A stretch of DNA of 42,348 nucleotides from assembly GCA_019241425.1 (NCBI GenBank), contig JAFAXA010000010.1, positions 1 to 42,348 of the forward strand. Reading direction: 5' to 3'. The DNA is from Acetobacteraceae bacterium. GTDB taxonomy: Bacteria; Pseudomonadota; Alphaproteobacteria; Acetobacterales; Acetobacteraceae. The stretch's first letter is position 1; every line of letters begins with the position of its first letter. A program made the translations under genes and the position numbers. A model generated the notes under the pieces. The model was not told where the DNA came from. It worked only from the letters and a program-made list of their open reading frames with translations, and made no database searches. Below, piece after piece: positions 1 to 9,836 of the stretch.

Positions 1-367
1 GACGGTACTACAAACGTTGCGCACGAGCGGAATCGGCGGTATCGCGGCGAGGTCTCAAAACCGATGCGTGCAAGATGGGACCTGGCCGTTACCGATCCGC
101 GCACAACAGAGCGTCGCGAACCGGCAAGGCAGCGCCGCAAAAACATCCCGCACTGCGACATGGAAAGCGCTGCGCGCGCCCGCCGAATACAGGCGCGCCA
201 GGGTAGCTGAGCAACTGGCGCGTTAACTAGACATACCGGTCAGTCCGTTTGCGCGGAAACAGAAATGCGCCCTCGACAGCCTCCGATCATTCCCAACATG
301 CCGATCATGCCTGCGGCGGGGCTGCACTGCTCGCCTCACAACGCAAGCGGTCAGGGGGAATGCTTCG
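1..367. other. Left-edge non-coding stretch
   Basis: No convincing gene is seen here. Short open frames on both strands are Arg/Ala-rich and resemble no family I know. The last bases before the downstream gene contain a GGGGGAA purine run that serves as its ribosome binding site. The 3' part of an upstream transcription unit or its promoter could lie here, but nothing specific can be supported. Confidence 0.4.
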
Positions 368-1306
368 ATGTTCGACGCACTGAAAGTCTTGGGCTCGATC
401 GCCGAAAGCCAGTCCGCGTCATCCGCCGGCAACCGGTTCGGGTCGGCGGTTCAGCAAGGCGCGGGTGGCGGCATACTCGGGCAAGTGTTGGGGCAGGTAT
501 TTGGCGGCGGCCCAGCCAGCGGCGGCGCGGCGGCCGGTGGCGCGGCCGGGCGTTCCGGCGGCGGGTTCGACAGCCTGCTTGGAAGCCTGATGAACAGCGG
601 CACCCCCGCTTCGGGCGGCGCCCCCGCATCGGGCGGGCTTGGGCCCGTGCTCGGCGCCTTTGTGGAAATGGCGCGTCGGGCTGCGGCGTCCCCGACCGGG
701 GAAATCCAGCGCAACAACCCGGTCGCCGCCGGCGGACTGGGCGGGCTCGCGGGCGCGCTGCTGGGCGGCGGCCGGGGCGCGCTCGGCGGTGGGCTGCTGG
801 CGGTTCTCGGCAGCCTCGCGGTTTCCGTGCTGCAAGCGCAGGGGTCCGCCTCGGCGGCGGGCCAGCAGACCGCCGGAAGAACGGCAGGCCCCGGCCCAGG
901 CGCGCCCGTCGGCATCGCCTCGGCCGCCGCGTTGCCGCAGAGCCCGGCCGGCCTGCAACAGCGGGCGACCCTGATCCTGCGGGCGATGATCCAGGCCGCG
1001 AAAGCCGATGGGGTCGTCGATCAGCAGGAACTGGGGCGGATCATGGGCGAGATCGGCATGCATGGTCATGATGACGAGGCGCGGGACTTCGTCGCCGCCG
1101 AAATCCGCCGCCCCCTCGATATCGGCAGCCTCGTTCGCGACGTCTCGACGCCCCAGGAAGCGATCGAGGTCTACGCCGCATCGATCCTCGCCATCGACGT
1201 GGATACCAAGGCGGAGCAGGACTACCTCGTCCGGCTCGCGGCGGCGCTGCAACTGCCCGCGCCGGTGATGGCGCGGGTGAACGCGGCGCTGAACGTGCCG
1301 GTCTGA
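368..1306 (+). CDS. DUF533 / TerB-like (YebE-type) protein
   Basis: A 312-residue protein with two parts. Residues 1 to about 200 are very rich in Gly, Ala and Ser (repeated GGG/GGA runs) and include a hydrophobic glycine-rich stretch around 120-160 that could be a membrane segment. The C-terminal part (about 200-310) is a helical acidic domain of the DUF533/TerB type, with a conserved-looking AMIQAAKADGVVDQQEL stretch; in TerB-like folds such acidic loops can bind metal. The family includes E. coli YebE, an inner-membrane protein of unknown role that is induced by envelope stress. The ATG follows a purine-rich GGGGGAA site. The gene stands alone and converges on a small minus-strand gene. 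The family call is good; the function is unknown. Confidence 0.75.
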   Translation: MFDALKVLGSIAESQSASSAGNRFGSAVQQGAGGGILGQVLGQVFGGGPASGGAAAGGAAGRSGGGFDSLLGSLMNSGTPASGGAPASGGLGPVLGAFVEMARRAAASPTGEIQRNNPVAAGGLGGLAGALLGGGRGALGGGLLAVLGSLAVSVLQAQGSASAAGQQTAGRTAGPGPGAPVGIASAAALPQSPAGLQQRATLILRAMIQAAKADGVVDQQELGRIMGEIGMHGHDDEARDFVAAEIRRPLDIGSLVRDVSTPQEAIEVYAASILAIDVDTKAEQDYLVRLAAALQLPAPVMARVNAALNVPV

Positions 1307-1339
1307 GGCGCGAAGCCGGGAAGCTACCCGGATGCGGCG

Positions 1340-1582
1340 CTAAGAGGGGGAGGGCTGCTGCCGGGCGCCGAGTTCGTGAAGAACGCGCGATCCCGCTTCC
1401 CAGGCGGCGCGTGGCGTCCGGTAGTGCTCGGCCGAGCGCCGAACCCGCCGGTCGGTTTCGTCGTCCCTTATTTCCCAGCCGTACGGGCGCGGCCCGGCCT
1501 GGGCCAGTGTCACGGACAGGCGATAGCGGGAAAAGCCGCGAATGAGCGCCGGCGCAACCGGCGATGCGTGCGATGAACTCAA
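1340..1582 (-). CDS. Small hypothetical protein (80 aa)
   Basis: An 80-residue polar protein with a core reading GWEIRDDETDRRVRRS, then HYRTPRAAWEAG. That pattern is typical of short conserved alphaproteobacterial proteins of unknown function, with a small beta strand pair followed by a helix. The proposed start is TTG at the high end, because a TAGGA Shine-Dalgarno-like sequence lies five bases upstream; no ATG fits. There is no signal peptide or membrane segment. It converges on the DUF533 gene and lies just past the 3' end of tRNA-Thr. I do not recognise a function. The composition looks coding rather than like an antisense shadow, but the gene is short. Confidence 0.55.
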   Translation of the reverse strand: MSSSHASPVAPALIRGFSRYRLSVTLAQAGPRPYGWEIRDDETDRRVRRSAEHYRTPRAAWEAGSRVLHELGARQQPSPS

Positions 1583-1653
1583 GCTGTTCCTACCGGGTCC
1601 GCGAATGAGCCACGAACATAGGCGGCAAAAAGGGGATAGGCCATTGATCTTTC

Positions 1654-1728
1654 TGGTGCCGACACTCGGATTTGAACCGAGGACCTACCGATTACGAATC
1701 AGTTGCTCTACCACTGAGCTATGTCGGC
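1654..1728 (-). tRNA. tRNA-Thr (anticodon CGT)
   Basis: Read on the minus strand this folds as a complete cloverleaf. The acceptor stem pairs GCCGACA with TGTCGGC, the D arm contains AGCTCAGTGGTAGAGC, and the anticodon stem ACTGA/TCGGT closes a TTCGTAA loop. The T arm contains GGTTCAAATCC, with discriminator A and an encoded CCA at 1654-1656. The anticodon complement is at 1694-1696, giving CGT, which reads the threonine codon ACG. Confidence 0.95.
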
Positions 1729-1823
1729 CCTGGGGTGGGGTGAAGGTCGCGGCGATATACCCAAGCCGGACGGGGCGTGCAACAACCGCCGTGCCCAAAC
1801 CCGCCGGAACGACGGATTGTGCC

Positions 1824-2657
1824 ATGGCCTTCCTCAGCGAGCCCGAGCCGGTCCGCGACCGCGCCGAACCCGTGCTCACCGGCGTCCGCCGCATCGTCGC
1901 CGCCAATTCGGGGCCGATGACCTATCATGGCACCAACACCTACCTGATCGACACCGCCGGCGGGACAATCGTGCTCGATCCCGGCCCCGATCTGCCGGAC
2001 CACGTCGCCGCGATCGTCGGTGCCGCGCCGCGGGTGATCGCGATCCTCGTCAGCCATCGCCACCCGGACCATTTCGGCGCCGCCGCCGCCCTCCGCGGGG
2101 CAACCGGCGCGCCGATCGCCGCCTATCCGGCGTCCGGCCCCGGTGACGTGCTGACGCCCGACCTCCCCCTTGCGGAAGGGCAGAGCTTCGGCCCCATCCT
2201 GCCGCTCCACACGCCGGGGCACGCAGCCGACCACCTCTGCTTCGCCTACCGGACCTCGGACGGCGAACGGGTGCTGTTCAGCGGCGATCACGTGATGTCG
2301 TGGTCGAGCAGCGTCGTCAGCCCGCCGGGCGGCAATATGCGGGCCTATTTCGCGAGCCTCGAACGGCTGCTCGGCCGCGACGACACCCTCTATCTGCCCG
2401 GCCACGGCCCGAAGCTGCCCGATCCGCACCACCTCGTGCGCGATCTGCTCGCCCACCGGCGGGCGCGGGAGGCGGCGATCGCCGCCCGGCTCGGCGACGG
2501 CGCGGCCGATACCGCGACCCTGACCGACGCCCTCTACGCGAAGCAGCACCCGACCCTGCGGCGGGCCGCCGAGCGCAACGTGCTCGCCCATTTGCGCAAG
2601 CTGGAGGAAGAAGGCCGGGTCGCGCAGCTCGGCGCCAAGTGGAAACTCGCGGGCTGA
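1824..2657 (+). CDS. MBL-fold metallo-hydrolase (LACTB2-like)
   Basis: A 277-residue metallo-beta-lactamase-fold hydrolase. The zinc-binding HxHxDH motif is visible as HRHPDH at residues 78-83. Further ligand positions follow in HTPGHAADH, SGDHVM and PGHGP. After the catalytic domain there is a C-terminal helical segment (about 200-277) with a winged-helix-like ending, as in LACTB2-type proteins. This group includes RNA endonucleases and small-molecule esterases, so the substrate cannot be fixed. The frame is open further upstream, but that part overlaps tRNA-Thr; the ATG at 1824 begins the conserved region. A short GC hairpin just after the stop has no U tract. Confidence 0.85.
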   Translation: MAFLSEPEPVRDRAEPVLTGVRRIVAANSGPMTYHGTNTYLIDTAGGTIVLDPGPDLPDHVAAIVGAAPRVIAILVSHRHPDHFGAAAALRGATGAPIAAYPASGPGDVLTPDLPLAEGQSFGPILPLHTPGHAADHLCFAYRTSDGERVLFSGDHVMSWSSSVVSPPGGNMRAYFASLERLLGRDDTLYLPGHGPKLPDPHHLVRDLLAHRRAREAAIAARLGDGAADTATLTDALYAKQHPTLRRAAERNVLAHLRKLEEEGRVAQLGAKWKLAG

Positions 2658-2702
2658 ACGGCCCGGAGGGCCTTGACGCGTACCCGCCGTTGGCCCATCT
2701 CC

Positions 2703-2734
2703 CGGTAATCAGGACCAACCCAGTACAGTTACCG
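2703..2734. promoter_or_regulatory. Candidate operator upstream of the SUF operon
   Basis: An inverted repeat, CGGTAA at 2703-2708 and TTACCG at 2729-2734, lies between the MBL gene and the rrf2 start, 20 to 52 bases before the ATG. It sits where an autoregulated Rrf2-family repressor would be expected to bind. The arms are only six bases and the spacing is 20, so it may be chance. A TTGACG hexamer at 2673 is a possible -35 element, but no good -10 box was found. Confidence 0.25.
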
Positions 2735-2754
2735 CGCCAAGGGGTGCGCGACCG

Positions 2755-3228
2755 ATGTTGAAATTGTCGCGAATGACCGACTACGCCGTGGTCGTGCTGG
2801 CCCGCCTGTCGGCCGAGGACGAGGTGCAAACCTCGCCGAGCGTCGCTTCATCCACCGGCATCCCCGAGCCGACCGTCGCCAAGGTGCTGAAGACGCTGGC
2901 GGCGGCCGGCCTCGTCACGTCGTTCCGCGGCGCGCGCGGCGGCTACCGCTTGTCAAGGCCCTTGTCGGCGATGCCGGTTGCCGACGTCATCACCGCGATC
3001 GACGGGCCGATCGCCCTCACCGCGTGCGTCGATGGCGCGACCGGCGGCTGCGAGTGCCAGGAACTCTGCTGCATGCGCGGTCGCTGGAACGGAGTGAACG
3101 AGGCGATCCGCCGCGCGCTCGGCGCCATCACGCTCGCCGATATGCAGAAAGACGGGCGCCTCATGCCGCCACCGCTGCATGGCGCCGCCGGCGCCACGCC
3201 CCAGATCCACGTGCCCGCAGCCGAATAG
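2755..3228 (+). CDS. Rrf2-family SUF operon regulator
   Basis: A 157-residue Rrf2/IscR-family transcription factor of the SUF-regulator type. Residues 1-70 form the winged helix (LSRMTDYAVVVLARL, then a recognition helix around PEPTVAKVLKTL and the wing GARGGYRLS). Cysteines follow at residues 91, 99, 101, 105 and 106, where IscR-type proteins bind a [2Fe-2S] cluster. The spacing differs from the C-x5-C-x5-C of IscR. Its stop is nine bases before sufB, so it is the first gene of the operon. By family analogy it senses Fe-S status and represses the operon. Confidence 0.9.
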   Translation: MLKLSRMTDYAVVVLARLSAEDEVQTSPSVASSTGIPEPTVAKVLKTLAAAGLVTSFRGARGGYRLSRPLSAMPVADVITAIDGPIALTACVDGATGGCECQELCCMRGRWNGVNEAIRRALGAITLADMQKDGRLMPPPLHGAAGATPQIHVPAAE

Positions 3229-3237
3229 GACATTCGA

Positions 3238-4725
<1,488 letters not shown>

Positions 4726-4741
4726 GGGAAGAAACGCAACG

Positions 4742-5488
4742 ATGCTCGAAATCCGCAATTTGTCGGCGTCCGTCGACGGCGCCGCGATCCTGAACGGGAT
4801 CGACCTCGCCGTGCCGCGCGGCGAGGTGCACGCCATCATGGGGCCGAACGGCTCCGGCAAGTCGACGCTCTCCTATGTTCTGTCGGGCCGCGAGGACTAC
4901 GAAGTGACCGGCGGCACGGTGCTGTTCGAAGGCCGGGATCTGCTGGCGATGGAGCCGGAGGCGCGCGCCGCCGCCGGCCTGTTCCTCGCCTTCCAGTATC
5001 CGGTGGAACTACCCGGCGTCGGCAACGCCAATTTCATGCGCACCGCCTTGAACGCGGTGCGGCGCGCGCGCGGCGAGGAGGAGCTGGACGCGGTGCAGTT
5101 CCTGAAGATCGCCCGCGCCGCCGTGAAGCAGCTCGCGATGCCGGACGACATGCTGAAGCGCAACGTCAATGTCGGCTTCTCGGGTGGCGAGAAAAAGCGC
5201 AACGAGATGCTGCAAATGGCGATCCTGAAGCCGAAGCTCGCGATTTTGGACGAAACCGATAGCGGCCTCGACATCGACGCGCTGAAAATCGTGGCCGAAG
5301 GCGTGAACGCGCAGCGCGGCCCGGACTTCACGGCGCTCGTCATCACCCACTACCAGCGGCTGCTCGATCATATCGTTCCCGACCGCGTGCACGTGCTGGC
5401 GAACGGCCGCATCGTGCGCTCCGGCGGCCCGGAACTGGCGCACGAGCTCGAGGCGCGGGGCTATGCCGGCTTCGCGGACGCGGCGTGA
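4742..5488 (+). CDS. sufC: Fe-S assembly ATPase SufC
   Basis: A 248-residue ABC-type ATPase that powers conformational change of the SufBC2D complex; it is cytosolic and not a transporter. Walker A is GPNGSGKST at residues 34-42. The SufC-specific ABC signature FSGGEKKRNEMLQ and Walker B LAILDETDSGLD follow, with an H-loop in ITHYQRLLD. The start is 16 bases after sufB behind an AAGGGAAG site. The final TGA overlaps the sufD start codon (GTGA), implying translational coupling. Confidence 0.97.
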   Translation: MLEIRNLSASVDGAAILNGIDLAVPRGEVHAIMGPNGSGKSTLSYVLSGREDYEVTGGTVLFEGRDLLAMEPEARAAAGLFLAFQYPVELPGVGNANFMRTALNAVRRARGEEELDAVQFLKIARAAVKQLAMPDDMLKRNVNVGFSGGEKKRNEMLQMAILKPKLAILDETDSGLDIDALKIVAEGVNAQRGPDFTALVITHYQRLLDHIVPDRVHVLANGRIVRSGGPELAHELEARGYAGFADAA

Positions 5489-6750
5489 ACGCGGTGCAGG
5501 CAGCCGGGGCCGCGTCGTTTCTCGGGCGCTTCGAAGGGTTGCGGGAACGCCTGCCGGGCGACCGCGAGATCCGCGACCGCGCCGCCGCCGCGTTCCGTGC
5601 CGGCGGCTTTCCGACCGTTCGCGACGAGGCGTGGAAATACACGAGTCTCCGCCCGGTAACGGAGGCGTCGTTCTACGAGCCGCTGCTTTCGGTCGCCGAC
5701 GGCGGCGACCTGCTCGCCGAGCTGCCGGTGCTGGACGGCCCACGCCTCGTGTTCCTCGACGGACGATTTCGTCCGCAACTATCCGTGCTGCCGGAGAATA
5801 TCGAGGTCGGGACGTTCGCGGAAACGGCGGTGTTCGGCAGGCTGGCGCGGCCAGACCGCGATCCGCTGGTGGCGCTCAACACCATGCTGACGGAGGACGG
5901 CGCGGTGATCGGCGTGCCGGATGGCGTCGATGCCGGGCTGTTGCAACTGGTCAGCATCGCGACCGACGTGCCGGGCCGCGCGGTTGCCTTTCATCCGCGC
6001 CACTGCATCCGGCTCGGGCGCGGTGCACGGCTGATGCTGCTCGAAATGTCCGGCGGCGGCGGCACCTATCTGCACAATCCGGTGACGGAAGCGTATGTCG
6101 CCGACGGCGCCGTGCTGGTGCATGTGCGGTTGCAGGACGAATCCCGCACCGCTTACCATCTCTCGACGCTGTATGCCGAGGTGGCGCGCGGCGGCACCTA
6201 TGACAGCTTCAATCTGAACCTCGGCGCCCGCGTCGCCCGCACGGAGGTCCATGCGCGGCTCAAGGGCGAACGGTCGGCGACCCATCTGAACGGCGCGCAG
6301 ATGCTCGGCGGCACCCAGCACGGCGATTTCACCACGATCGTCTCGCACGACGCGCCATCCTGCGCGTCGCGCCAGACGGTCAAGAACGTGCTGTCGGGCC
6401 GGGCGCGCGGCGTGTTCCAGGGCAAGATCGAGGTCGCGCGCGCGGCGCAGAAGACCGACGGCTACCAGATGAACCAGGCGCTGTTGCTGTCGCCGGAAGC
6501 CGAGATCGACAGCAAGCCGCAGCTCGAAATCTACGCCGACGACGTGAAGTGCAGCCACGGCGCGACCGTCGGCGAACTCGACGCCGAGCAGCTCTTCTAT
6601 CTGCGTAGCCGGGGCATCCCGGAAGCGGAGGCGCGGTCCATCCTCGTGCGCGCCTTTCTGACGGAGGCGCTCGACGCGATCGGCGACGACACGGTGCGCG
6701 CATCGCTCGACCGCGCCGTCGATGCGTGGTGGGGGAAGCAGGCCGCATGA
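5485..6750 (+). CDS. sufD: Fe-S assembly protein SufD
   Basis: A 421-residue SufD, the SufB paralogue that forms the heterodimeric beta-helix scaffold with it. Recognisable parts are RDEAWKYTSLRP near the N terminus, the QKTDGYQMNQALLLSPEAEI stretch and KCSHGATVGELDAEQLFYLRSRGI, with a histidine in the position used for cluster binding at the SufB-SufD interface. It starts with GTG inside the sufC stop (GTGA), and its own TGA overlaps the sufS ATG (ATGA). The N-terminal third is more diverged than the core, as is usual in this family. Confidence 0.95.
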   Translation: MNAVQAAGAASFLGRFEGLRERLPGDREIRDRAAAAFRAGGFPTVRDEAWKYTSLRPVTEASFYEPLLSVADGGDLLAELPVLDGPRLVFLDGRFRPQLSVLPENIEVGTFAETAVFGRLARPDRDPLVALNTMLTEDGAVIGVPDGVDAGLLQLVSIATDVPGRAVAFHPRHCIRLGRGARLMLLEMSGGGGTYLHNPVTEAYVADGAVLVHVRLQDESRTAYHLSTLYAEVARGGTYDSFNLNLGARVARTEVHARLKGERSATHLNGAQMLGGTQHGDFTTIVSHDAPSCASRQTVKNVLSGRARGVFQGKIEVARAAQKTDGYQMNQALLLSPEAEIDSKPQLEIYADDVKCSHGATVGELDAEQLFYLRSRGIPEAEARSILVRAFLTEALDAIGDDTVRASLDRAVDAWWGKQAA

Positions 6751-7997
6751 ACGTCGCACTCCGTCCGGCCGCGCCCGCCTTCGATGTGGAGCGGGTCCGC
6801 GCCGAGTTCCCAATCCTCGGACAGCTTGTGCGCGGCAAAAAGCTCGTGTTTCTCGACAGCGCCGCCTCGGCCCAAAAACCGCGCGCCGTCATCGACGCCT
6901 TCCGCGACGCGATGGAAACGCAATACGCCAACGTCCATCGCGGCCTGCATTGGATGAGCGAGCGCACCACCGACGCCTATGAGGGCACCCGCGACGTCGT
7001 CGCCGGGCTGATCAACGCCCGCGATCGCACCGAAATCGTGTTCGTGCGCAACAGCACGGAAGGCATCAACCTCGTCGCCAACAGCTACGGACGCGGCGTG
7101 ATGCAGCCGGGCGCGGCGGTCGTCATCAGCGAAATGGAGCACCATTCCAATCTGGTGCCCTGGCAGATGCTGCGCGACGCGCACGGCATCGAGCTCCGGA
7201 TCGTGCCGGTGACCGATACCGGCGAACTCGACATGGCGGCGTTCGAGGCGCTGCTGGCGGACGGCCGCGTCGGGCTGGTCGCGATCACCCATATGTCGAA
7301 CGTGCTCGGCACCTACACGCCCGCCCAACGCATCATGGCGCTTGCCCACGCCCATGGTGCAAAAGTGCTGCTCGACGGCTCGCAGGCCGTGGTGCACCGG
7401 CGCGTCGACGTGCAGGCGCTCGGCTGCGATTTCTACGTCTTCACCGGGCACAAGCTGTACGGCCCCACCGGCATCGGCGTGCTGTGGGCGAAGTCCGAAC
7501 TGCTCGACCGGATGCCGCCCTGGATGGGCGGCGGCGACATGATCTCCTCCGTCACCTGGGAGCGTTCCACCTGGGCGAACGTGCCGCATAAATTCGAGGC
7601 CGGAACGCCGGCGATCCTGGAATCGGTCGCGCTCGCCGCCGCGATCCGGTTCGTGCAGGGGATCGGCTACGACGCCATCGCCGCGCATGAAGCGTCGCTG
7701 ACCGCGCACGCGCTCGACCGCCTCGCGCACGTCGAAGGCGTGCGCGTTCTCGGCACGGCGCCCGATCGCGGCGGCGTCGTCTCCTTCACGCTCGCCAATG
7801 CACATGCGCACGATGTCGCGACCCTGCTCGACCGGGAGGGCATCGCCGTGCGCGCCGGCAATCATTGCGCGGAGCCGCTGATGCGGCGCTTCGGCGTCGA
7901 CAGCACGGCGCGGGCGAGCTTCGGCGTCTACACGACTCACGCCGAGATCGACGCGCTCGCCGACACGCTCGATCGCGTGCGGAGTTTCTTCGCTTGA
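6747..7997 (+). CDS. sufS: Cysteine desulfurase SufS
   Basis: A 416-residue class-V aminotransferase-fold, PLP-dependent cysteine desulfurase (group II) that provides sulfur as a persulfide. The PLP-binding lysine is K236 in TGHKLYGPTG, and the catalytic cysteine is C374 in RAGNHCAEPL, close to the positions in E. coli SufS. The ATG at 6747 overlaps the sufD stop; a GTG seven codons upstream is in frame but less likely. The gene ends in TGATG, giving a one-base overlap with sufU. The sulfur acceptor is probably the adjacent SufU, as no sufE is present here. Confidence 0.96.
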   Translation: MNVALRPAAPAFDVERVRAEFPILGQLVRGKKLVFLDSAASAQKPRAVIDAFRDAMETQYANVHRGLHWMSERTTDAYEGTRDVVAGLINARDRTEIVFVRNSTEGINLVANSYGRGVMQPGAAVVISEMEHHSNLVPWQMLRDAHGIELRIVPVTDTGELDMAAFEALLADGRVGLVAITHMSNVLGTYTPAQRIMALAHAHGAKVLLDGSQAVVHRRVDVQALGCDFYVFTGHKLYGPTGIGVLWAKSELLDRMPPWMGGGDMISSVTWERSTWANVPHKFEAGTPAILESVALAAAIRFVQGIGYDAIAAHEASLTAHALDRLAHVEGVRVLGTAPDRGGVVSFTLANAHAHDVATLLDREGIAVRAGNHCAEPLMRRFGVDSTARASFGVYTTHAEIDALADTLDRVRSFFA

Positions 7998-8467
7998 TGT
8001 TCGACGACGTGCGCGATCTCTATCAGGAGGTCATCCTCGACCACGGCCAGCGCCCCCGCCACGCGCGCCGGCTCGCCTGCTACGACGCGACCGCCGCCGG
8101 CGACAATCCGATGTGCGGCGACCGGGTCCGCGTCTGGCTCCGCTACGCGCCGGACGGCTCGGTCGCCGAAGCGGCGTTCGAGGGCCGGGGTTGCGCCATC
8201 AGCATCGCATCGGCCGATCTGATGGCCGAGACGATCCGCGGCCGCACGCAAGCCGAGATCCGCCGGCTGTTCGCGGGATTCCGCGCGACCCTCGGCAGCG
8301 GCGATCCGGCGCCGCAGCCGGAGCCGGCCGACCGGGACGCGCTGGAGCGGCTACTGCCCTTGGGCGGCGTGCGCGAATACCCGTCCCGCGTAAAATGCGC
8401 GACCCTCGCCTGGCACGCCGTCCTGGCGGCGCTCGAAGGCGATGCGGAGGAGACAAGCCATGAATGA
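7997..8467 (+). CDS. sufU: SufU-type sulfur acceptor / IscU-like protein
   Basis: A 156-residue IscU-fold protein of the SufU subgroup. Three conserved cysteines are visible: C40 (NPMCGD), C66 (GRGCAIS) and C134 (VKCATL). They match the zinc and sulfur-transfer cysteines of Bacillus SufU. The insert between the second and third cysteines (about 90-130), absent from IscU, is also present. It would take persulfide from SufS through a zinc-dependent exchange. It starts one base before the end of sufS and overlaps sufT by eight bases. Confidence 0.92.
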   Translation: MFDDVRDLYQEVILDHGQRPRHARRLACYDATAAGDNPMCGDRVRVWLRYAPDGSVAEAAFEGRGCAISIASADLMAETIRGRTQAEIRRLFAGFRATLGSGDPAPQPEPADRDALERLLPLGGVREYPSRVKCATLAWHAVLAALEGDAEETSHE

Positions 8468-8828
8468 CGTCTCCGAACAGGCGGACGGGCGCGCCGCCTG
8501 GACACCGGACGGCGAAGCGGTGCCGGTGCCGTCGCATGACGCGGTGCTCGGCGCGATCGCGACCGTCTATGACCCCGAAATCCCGGTCAACATCTACGAA
8601 CTCGGCCTGATCTACGCGGTCGAGATCGAGGAGGACGGCCGGGTGAAGGTCGAGATGACCCTGACCGCCCCCGCCTGCCCGAGCGCGCAGGAACTGCCGG
8701 AGCAGGTGCAGGCGGCGGTTCTGCTGCTGCCGGGCGTCACTTCCTGCGAGGTCGAAACGGTCTGGGATCCGCCCTGGGATCCGAGCCGCATGACCGAGGA
8801 AGCCCGGCTGCAATTGAATATGTTCTGA
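8460..8828 (+). CDS. sufT: SUF system maturation protein SufT (DUF59/MIP18)
   Basis: A 122-residue DUF59-family protein. The hallmark region is visible: a YDPEIPVNIYELGLIY stretch near residue 40, and MTLTAPACPSAQELP around 70, with the family cysteine. SufT proteins help maturation or delivery of Fe-S clusters under high demand; the exact mechanism is not settled. The ATG at 8460 overlaps the last codons of sufU, and the strong overlap indicates co-translation. sufA follows 23 bases later. Confidence 0.93.
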   Translation: MNDVSEQADGRAAWTPDGEAVPVPSHDAVLGAIATVYDPEIPVNIYELGLIYAVEIEEDGRVKVEMTLTAPACPSAQELPEQVQAAVLLLPGVTSCEVETVWDPPWDPSRMTEEARLQLNMF

Positions 8829-8851
8829 CCCATCACGATTTCGGATCCGCC

Positions 8852-9220
8852 ATGAGCACGACCACCGCCCCGCCGAAACCCGCCCGCGCCCTGCCGCCGC
8901 TGATGTCGCTGACCGATGCGGCGGCCGACCGGCTGCGCCAGCTTTATGCAGGGGGGCAGGAAGGCAAGCTGCTGCGCGTAGGCGTCCGCACCAAGGGCTG
9001 TTCCGGCATGTCCTACGACATGAGCTGGGTCGGCGAAGCGGGGCCGGGGGACGAGGTAGTGCGGGACAAGGGAATGACGGTGCTCGTCGACCGCAAGGCG
9101 TCGCTGTTCCTGATCGGGACGGTGATGGACTACGCCGTCGCCGATCTCTCGGCGGGGTTCGTCTTCCTGAACCCGAACGAAAAGGGGCGGTGTGGCTGCG
9201 GAGAGAGCTTCCACGTCTGA
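8852..9220 (+). CDS. sufA: A-type Fe-S carrier SufA (HesB/IscA family)
   Basis: A 122-residue A-type carrier protein that accepts clusters from SufBCD and passes them to apoproteins. The three invariant cysteines are present: C50 in KGCSGMSYDM, and C114 and C116 in GRCGCGESF. The N-terminal 20 residues form a Pro/Ala-rich extension. It is the last gene of the SUF operon; about 100 bases without a clear terminator separate it from a small lipoprotein gene. Confidence 0.94.
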   Translation: MSTTTAPPKPARALPPLMSLTDAAADRLRQLYAGGQEGKLLRVGVRTKGCSGMSYDMSWVGEAGPGDEVVRDKGMTVLVDRKASLFLIGTVMDYAVADLSAGFVFLNPNEKGRCGCGESFHV

Positions 9221-9324
9221 TCGCAGGGCGGGGTCTTGCGCTCCGGACGTCGGGGTGGCGTAAACGGCGCGGATGCCGGTTTCAGCGGCGTCGCAACGTC
9301 CATACCCGTGGAGATAGCGCCCTC

Positions 9325-9477
9325 ATGCGAAAACTGCTCTCGATCGCCCTGACGCTCGTCATGCTCGCCGGAACGGCGGCGATGTTGAGCGCATGCAACA
9401 CGACCGCCGGGGCCGGCCAAGACATCTCGAACACCGGCCAGGCCCTCAAGAACGCGGCCGACAAGAACAAGCCCTGA
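9325..9477 (+). CDS. Entericidin-like small lipoprotein
   Basis: A 50-residue precursor. It begins MRKLL with a hydrophobic stretch and a lipobox ending LSAC (cysteine at residue 27), followed by NTTAGAGQDISNTGQALKNA, the typical core of EcnA/EcnB entericidin lipoproteins. The mature peptide would be about 24 residues, lipid-anchored and helix-forming. Entericidins are small envelope lipoproteins proposed to act as a toxin/antidote pair in E. coli; only one copy is here, and many alphaproteobacteria have such single genes. The ATG at 9325 was chosen because it starts the signal peptide. Confidence 0.82.
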   Translation: MRKLLSIALTLVMLAGTAAMLSACNTTAGAGQDISNTGQALKNAADKNKP

Positions 9478-9485
9478 CCGCTTGC

Positions 9486-9525
9486 GTCCCTCCTTCCCGA
9501 CCGCCTGCGGAACGGGGGGAGGGAC
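9486..9525. terminator. Hairpin terminator between convergent genes
   Basis: The left arm GTCCCTCCTTCCC (9486-9498) and right arm GGGGGGAGGGAC (9514-9525) form a long GC-rich stem around a 15-base loop, immediately after the entericidin stop and just beyond the stop of the convergent minus-strand gene. There is no T tract on either side. Its position makes a bidirectional transcription end the simplest reading. Confidence 0.6.
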
Positions 9526-9529
9526 CCGG

Positions 9530-9751
9530 CTAGATGAGGCGCACCACCGCGCCCAACGAGGACATGACGCTCACGAGCACGTCCACGAGGCTGGACAGGC
9601 CGTGGGACGCAACTTCGCGGAGCGATCCGTCGCCGAAGGTGAGCAGCGCCACCAGCGCGAGGGTGATCAGGGCCGAGCCGCCGTAAAGGCCAACGAGACC
9701 CGCTCCCCGGACGATCGCGCCGGGACTGGCCAAGGCTTGGGTGTTATTCAT
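9530..9751 (-). CDS. Small hypothetical membrane protein (73 aa)
   Basis: A 73-residue protein beginning MNNTQALASPG, followed by a hydrophobic segment (about residues 20-43, LVGLYGGSALITLALVALLTF) and a second, more amphipathic one at the C terminus (SSLVDVLVSVMSSLGAVV). It is probably a one- or two-span inner-membrane protein. An in-frame start further out exists at 9892, but it would overlap the HAD gene; the internal ATG matches where the hydrophobic pattern begins. No strong ribosome binding site is seen. No family recognised. It is the last gene of the minus-strand group containing the HAD phosphatase and acyltransferase. Confidence 0.5.
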   Translation of the reverse strand: MNNTQALASPGAIVRGAGLVGLYGGSALITLALVALLTFGDGSLREVASHGLSSLVDVLVSVMSSLGAVVRLI

Positions 9752-9836
9752 GTTCGCAATGTCGGGCCAAGCGAGCCCGCTTGCGACGCATATCTCCTCG
9801 GCGCTGCCCTGCGAAAAGACCCTGACTCGGCCGGTG

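Noticed and set aside
1316-1331. CCGGG/CCCGG hairpin between the DUF533 gene and the convergent small gene
   Set aside because: Only five paired bases and no T tract; expected often by chance at this GC content.
2660-2672. GGCCC-GGA-GGGCC hairpin after the MBL gene
   Set aside because: Five-base stem with a three-base loop and no T tract; too weak to call a terminator in such GC-rich DNA.
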